A stretch of 64,000 nt of DNA from JBKECP01 sp047974765 (lineage in GTDB: Bacteria; Pseudomonadota; Gammaproteobacteria; Pseudomonadales; Halieaceae), in the NCBI GenBank assembly GCA_047974765.1, contig JBKECP010000045.1, forward strand, positions 1 through 64,000, read 5' to 3'. The notes beneath the pieces were generated by a model. It saw nothing but the letters and a program-made list of their open reading frames with translations, ran no database searches and was not told the DNA's origin. Below are positions 61,735 through 64,000 of this stretch, piece after piece. Made by a program: the position numbers and the translations under genes. Within the stretch, counting starts at the first letter, position 1. Each line of letters opens with the position of its first letter.

Positions 61735-64000
61735 ATGCAGTCTGAAAACAATCAAGGCTGCCCTGTGTTCTACCGGTTTTTTATTCTCCTGCTATTGATG
61801 CAGGCCAGTGCGGCCATGGCCGCCACAAATACGATGACGCATTCCACAACCCGCGGCGCCTTTATCGGCGGTGAAAGCTGTCGCAGCTGCCATCAGGCCG
61901 AGTTCAAGGCCTGGCAGGGCTCCCACCACGATCTGGCCATGCAGCTGCCCACGGCAGATACCGTGCTTGGCGATTTCAACAAGGCGAAGTTTCAATACAA
62001 CGGTATCACCACCACTTTTTTCCAGCGTGATGGACGCTATTTTGTACACACCGACGGTGAAGACGGCACATTGCAGGATTTTCCCGTCAGCTATGTTTTT
62101 GGAGTTTATCCCTTACAACAGTATCTACTGCCTCTCGACAGAGGACGATTACAGGCATTGAGTATTGCCTGGGACAGCCGTCCGCAGGCAGAAGGTGGCC
62201 AGCGCTGGTTTCACCTCTACCCGGATGATGTGATTGACTACAAAGACCCACTGCACTGGACCGGCCCCTACCAAAACTGGAACACCCGTTGCGCCGAGTG
62301 TCACAGTACGGATTTACAAAAGAACTATCACGCCACCAAACGTAGTTTTTCAACGGTTTTCAGCGAAGTTAATGTGAGCTGCGAAGCCTGCCACGGTCCC
62401 GGTGAAAAGCACCGGCAACTGGCACTCACCGACAAGCTCAAAAGCGTTAGCAATGGCGGCTTTGATGTTCTGCTGGCCCAGCGTGGGCAATGGCATTTTT
62501 CAGAAGGTGCCAGTATCGCCCGGCGAATGTCACCGCTTGACAACAATAGCCAGATTGACACCTGTGGTCGCTGTCACGCTCGCCGCGGCACTCTCGGCAG
62601 CTACCATCCAGGCCGCCCACTAACCGACACCCATCGCCTCGCCCTGCCACAGGAACCGCTCTACTATCCCGATGGACAGATCCGCGATGAAGTCTACGTT
62701 TACGGTTCATTCATTCAAAGCAAGATGCATCAGGCAGGCGTGGTCTGTAGCAACTGCCACGAACCTCACAGTCTGCAATTGCGGGCCGAAGGTAACGGCG
62801 TCTGTGCCCAGTGTCATCAACCCGCCACCTACGACAGCCCCAAACACCATCATCACAACGCCAACAGCAGCGGCGCCCGGTGCGCCAACTGCCATATGCC
62901 CGAAACCACCTACATGGTAGTTGACCCACGCCGTGACCACAGCATGCGTATTCCACGGCCCGACCTGAGCCTGACCACAGGTAGCCCCAACGCCTGCACT
63001 GGCTGCCATACAGATCAAAACAGCGAATGGGCGCTGGCCGCACTGAACAACTGGGGCGTACACTTCAGTGATAGCGCCAGCCATCCCGCGCGCGCTTTTA
63101 CTGCCGCAGCGAATGGCGACAACCGCGCTCTTCCCCGTCTGGCAGAACTGGCCGCCGATGGCACAGCAGCTCCCATCTGGCGTGCCACAGCAATGAACGC
63201 ACTGGGCCAGCAGGCCAGTCAGGATGCACTCCAGCTTGCCGCCAAGCTGTTACAAAGCGACGAACCCCTGCTGCGCATCAGCGCTATTGGTTCCCTCGAC
63301 TGGCTGCCAATAGCCCGCCGTTACCTGATGCTACGGCCCTTTATTAATGACGACAATACCTCCGTGCGCATGGCTGTAGCCGAATCGCTGGCAGAAATGC
63401 CACTGGAGCAGTTGCCACAGGCTGCCACTGACAATCTGGTGGGGCTCTTCCACGAATACCAGAATATCGCCCGTGAACACGCCGATATGCCCGGTTCACA
63501 GATGCAGCTGGGGGTATTTTTAAGTGCTCGCGGCGATTTGCCCGGCGCTGAGCGGGCCTACCGGGAGGCACTGACGCTCAACTCGCAGCTCATCGCTGCC
63601 CACCTGAATCTGGCTGACCTGCTGCGTGCCCAGCAGCGCGATGATGAAGCGCGACAATTGCTACAAACAGCACTGGCCATTGCACCCGATAACGGCAATG
63701 TGTTGCACGCACTTGGATTACTGGAAATGCGCGGTGGCGACCGAACAAAAGCTCTCGATTATCTGCAACAAGCGGCACAGCTGGAACAGGCGGGCAGTCG
63801 TCACCGTTATGTCTATGCTATCGCACTGCACGATCTGGGCCAGCCACAGGAAGCTCTGCAGCAGCTGGACGCATTGCGCCGACAGCTACCGCATAATCCG
63901 GAGATATTGATGGCGCTGATTAACTACTATGAAGAAACAGGCAATTACCACAAAGCGCTTGCTCACCTGGATACACTCATGAAACTACAGCCAAAAAATC
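61735..64000 (+). CDS. octaheme cytochrome c with TPR domain, partial at right edge
   Basis: The open frame runs from ATG 61735 to the end of the window (at least 755 codons), so the C-terminus is missing. A signal peptide (FYRFFILLLLMQASAAMA) sends it to the periplasm. Eight CxxCH heme sites are visible at about residues 49, 186, 216, 277, 338, 357, 383 and 421. HEAT-like or helical repeats follow from about 455, and then TPRs from about 590 (LGVFLSARGDLPGAERAYRE). The fold resembles the tetraheme/multiheme cytochrome c554-type proteins with TPRs. It is presumably a redox or chaperone protein for respiratory electron transfer. Its partner is not in the window. Confidence 0.92.
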   Translation, partial: MQSENNQGCPVFYRFFILLLLMQASAAMAATNTMTHSTTRGAFIGGESCRSCHQAEFKAWQGSHHDLAMQLPTADTVLGDFNKAKFQYNGITTTFFQRDGRYFVHTDGEDGTLQDFPVSYVFGVYPLQQYLLPLDRGRLQALSIAWDSRPQAEGGQRWFHLYPDDVIDYKDPLHWTGPYQNWNTRCAECHSTDLQKNYHATKRSFSTVFSEVNVSCEACHGPGEKHRQLALTDKLKSVSNGGFDVLLAQRGQWHFSEGASIARRMSPLDNNSQIDTCGRCHARRGTLGSYHPGRPLTDTHRLALPQEPLYYPDGQIRDEVYVYGSFIQSKMHQAGVVCSNCHEPHSLQLRAEGNGVCAQCHQPATYDSPKHHHHNANSSGARCANCHMPETTYMVVDPRRDHSMRIPRPDLSLTTGSPNACTGCHTDQNSEWALAALNNWGVHFSDSASHPARAFTAAANGDNRALPRLAELAADGTAAPIWRATAMNALGQQASQDALQLAAKLLQSDEPLLRISAIGSLDWLPIARRYLMLRPFINDDNTSVRMAVAESLAEMPLEQLPQAATDNLVGLFHEYQNIAREHADMPGSQMQLGVFLSARGDLPGAERAYREALTLNSQLIAAHLNLADLLRAQQRDDEARQLLQTALAIAPDNGNVLHALGLLEMRGGDRTKALDYLQQAAQLEQAGSRHRYVYAIALHDLGQPQEALQQLDALRRQLPHNPEILMALINYYEETGNYHKALAHLDTLMKLQPKN

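Overview
The window looks like a chromosomal segment of a free-living, probably marine, gammaproteobacterium. Protein flavour (Tex, RdgC, SelO, PlsB plus GpsA, GcdH, PuuA/SpuC, NhaA, a Cus-type efflux operon) suggests the Cellvibrionales/Spongiibacteraceae neighbourhood. That placement is inference from gene content, not a search. There is no rRNA, prophage or CRISPR array. One tRNA gene, tRNA-Val(GAC), is present. Mobile DNA is limited to two fused insertion-sequence remnants at the left edge, one MITE-like palindrome near 53.4 kb, and small intergenic hairpin repeats.

Layout. 0-1.1 kb: broken IS630 and IS66 remnants. 1.3-8.7 kb: tex, two poorly characterised minus-strand genes (one glycosyltransferase-like, one exported), a broken phzF-like gene, and a PPK2 polyphosphate kinase. 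8.7-16.3 kb: a minus-strand metal-efflux operon (small His/Cys/Met-rich exported protein, outer-membrane channel, CusB with a Met/His repeat tail, CusA, DUF2891 protein). 16.3-23.1 kb: an acyl-CoA dehydrogenase and two divergent secreted or surface proteins. 23.1-29.0 kb: selO, a fused PyrD-like/PyrK-like flavoprotein, nhaA, an SDR and tRNA-Val. 29.1-33.2 kb: a minus-strand signalling cassette of SpoIIE/RsbU-like phosphatase, RsbW-like kinase, RsbV-like STAS protein, ECF sigma factor, membrane anti-sigma factor and PrsW-family protease. 33.3-36.9 kb: two polytopic GT-C-type membrane proteins. 37.1-43.3 kb: a glycerophospholipid block (HAD-PlsC fusion, PlsB, GpsA) followed by an M48 lipoprotein protease. 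43.4-52.3 kb: alpha/beta hydrolase, glutaryl-CoA dehydrogenase, PuuA-like and SpuC-like polyamine genes, SDR, Lrp regulator and a class V aminotransferase. 52.3-58.5 kb: K+-channel-like protein, GNAT, MITE, rdgC, glyoxalase I, a second partner-switching unit (Cache-HAMP-PP2C-HATPase fusion plus STAS) and a class I amidotransferase. 58.6-64 kb: a frameshifted lipoprotein with beta-helix-like repeats, PAP2 phosphatase, MJ1255-type glycosyltransferase, and an octaheme cytochrome with TPRs that runs off the right edge.

How the genes fit together. The Cus operon pairs periplasmic metal-binding proteins with a tripartite copper/silver pump. The 29-33 kb cassette would link partner switching (PP2C, kinase, STAS) to an ECF sigma factor held by a membrane anti-sigma factor that PrsW may cleave. 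The fused unit at 55-57.8 kb carries the same output logic with its own periplasmic sensor. The 37-42 kb block covers both acylations of glycerol-3-phosphate and its synthesis.

The best candidate for something undescribed is a pair of about 178-nt structured intergenic elements (18226-18403 and 43335-43512). They share length, conserved loops and compensatory stem changes, and have GGA motifs in or next to hairpins. A CsrA-like GGA hairpin also sits directly upstream of the acyl-CoA dehydrogenase ribosome binding site.
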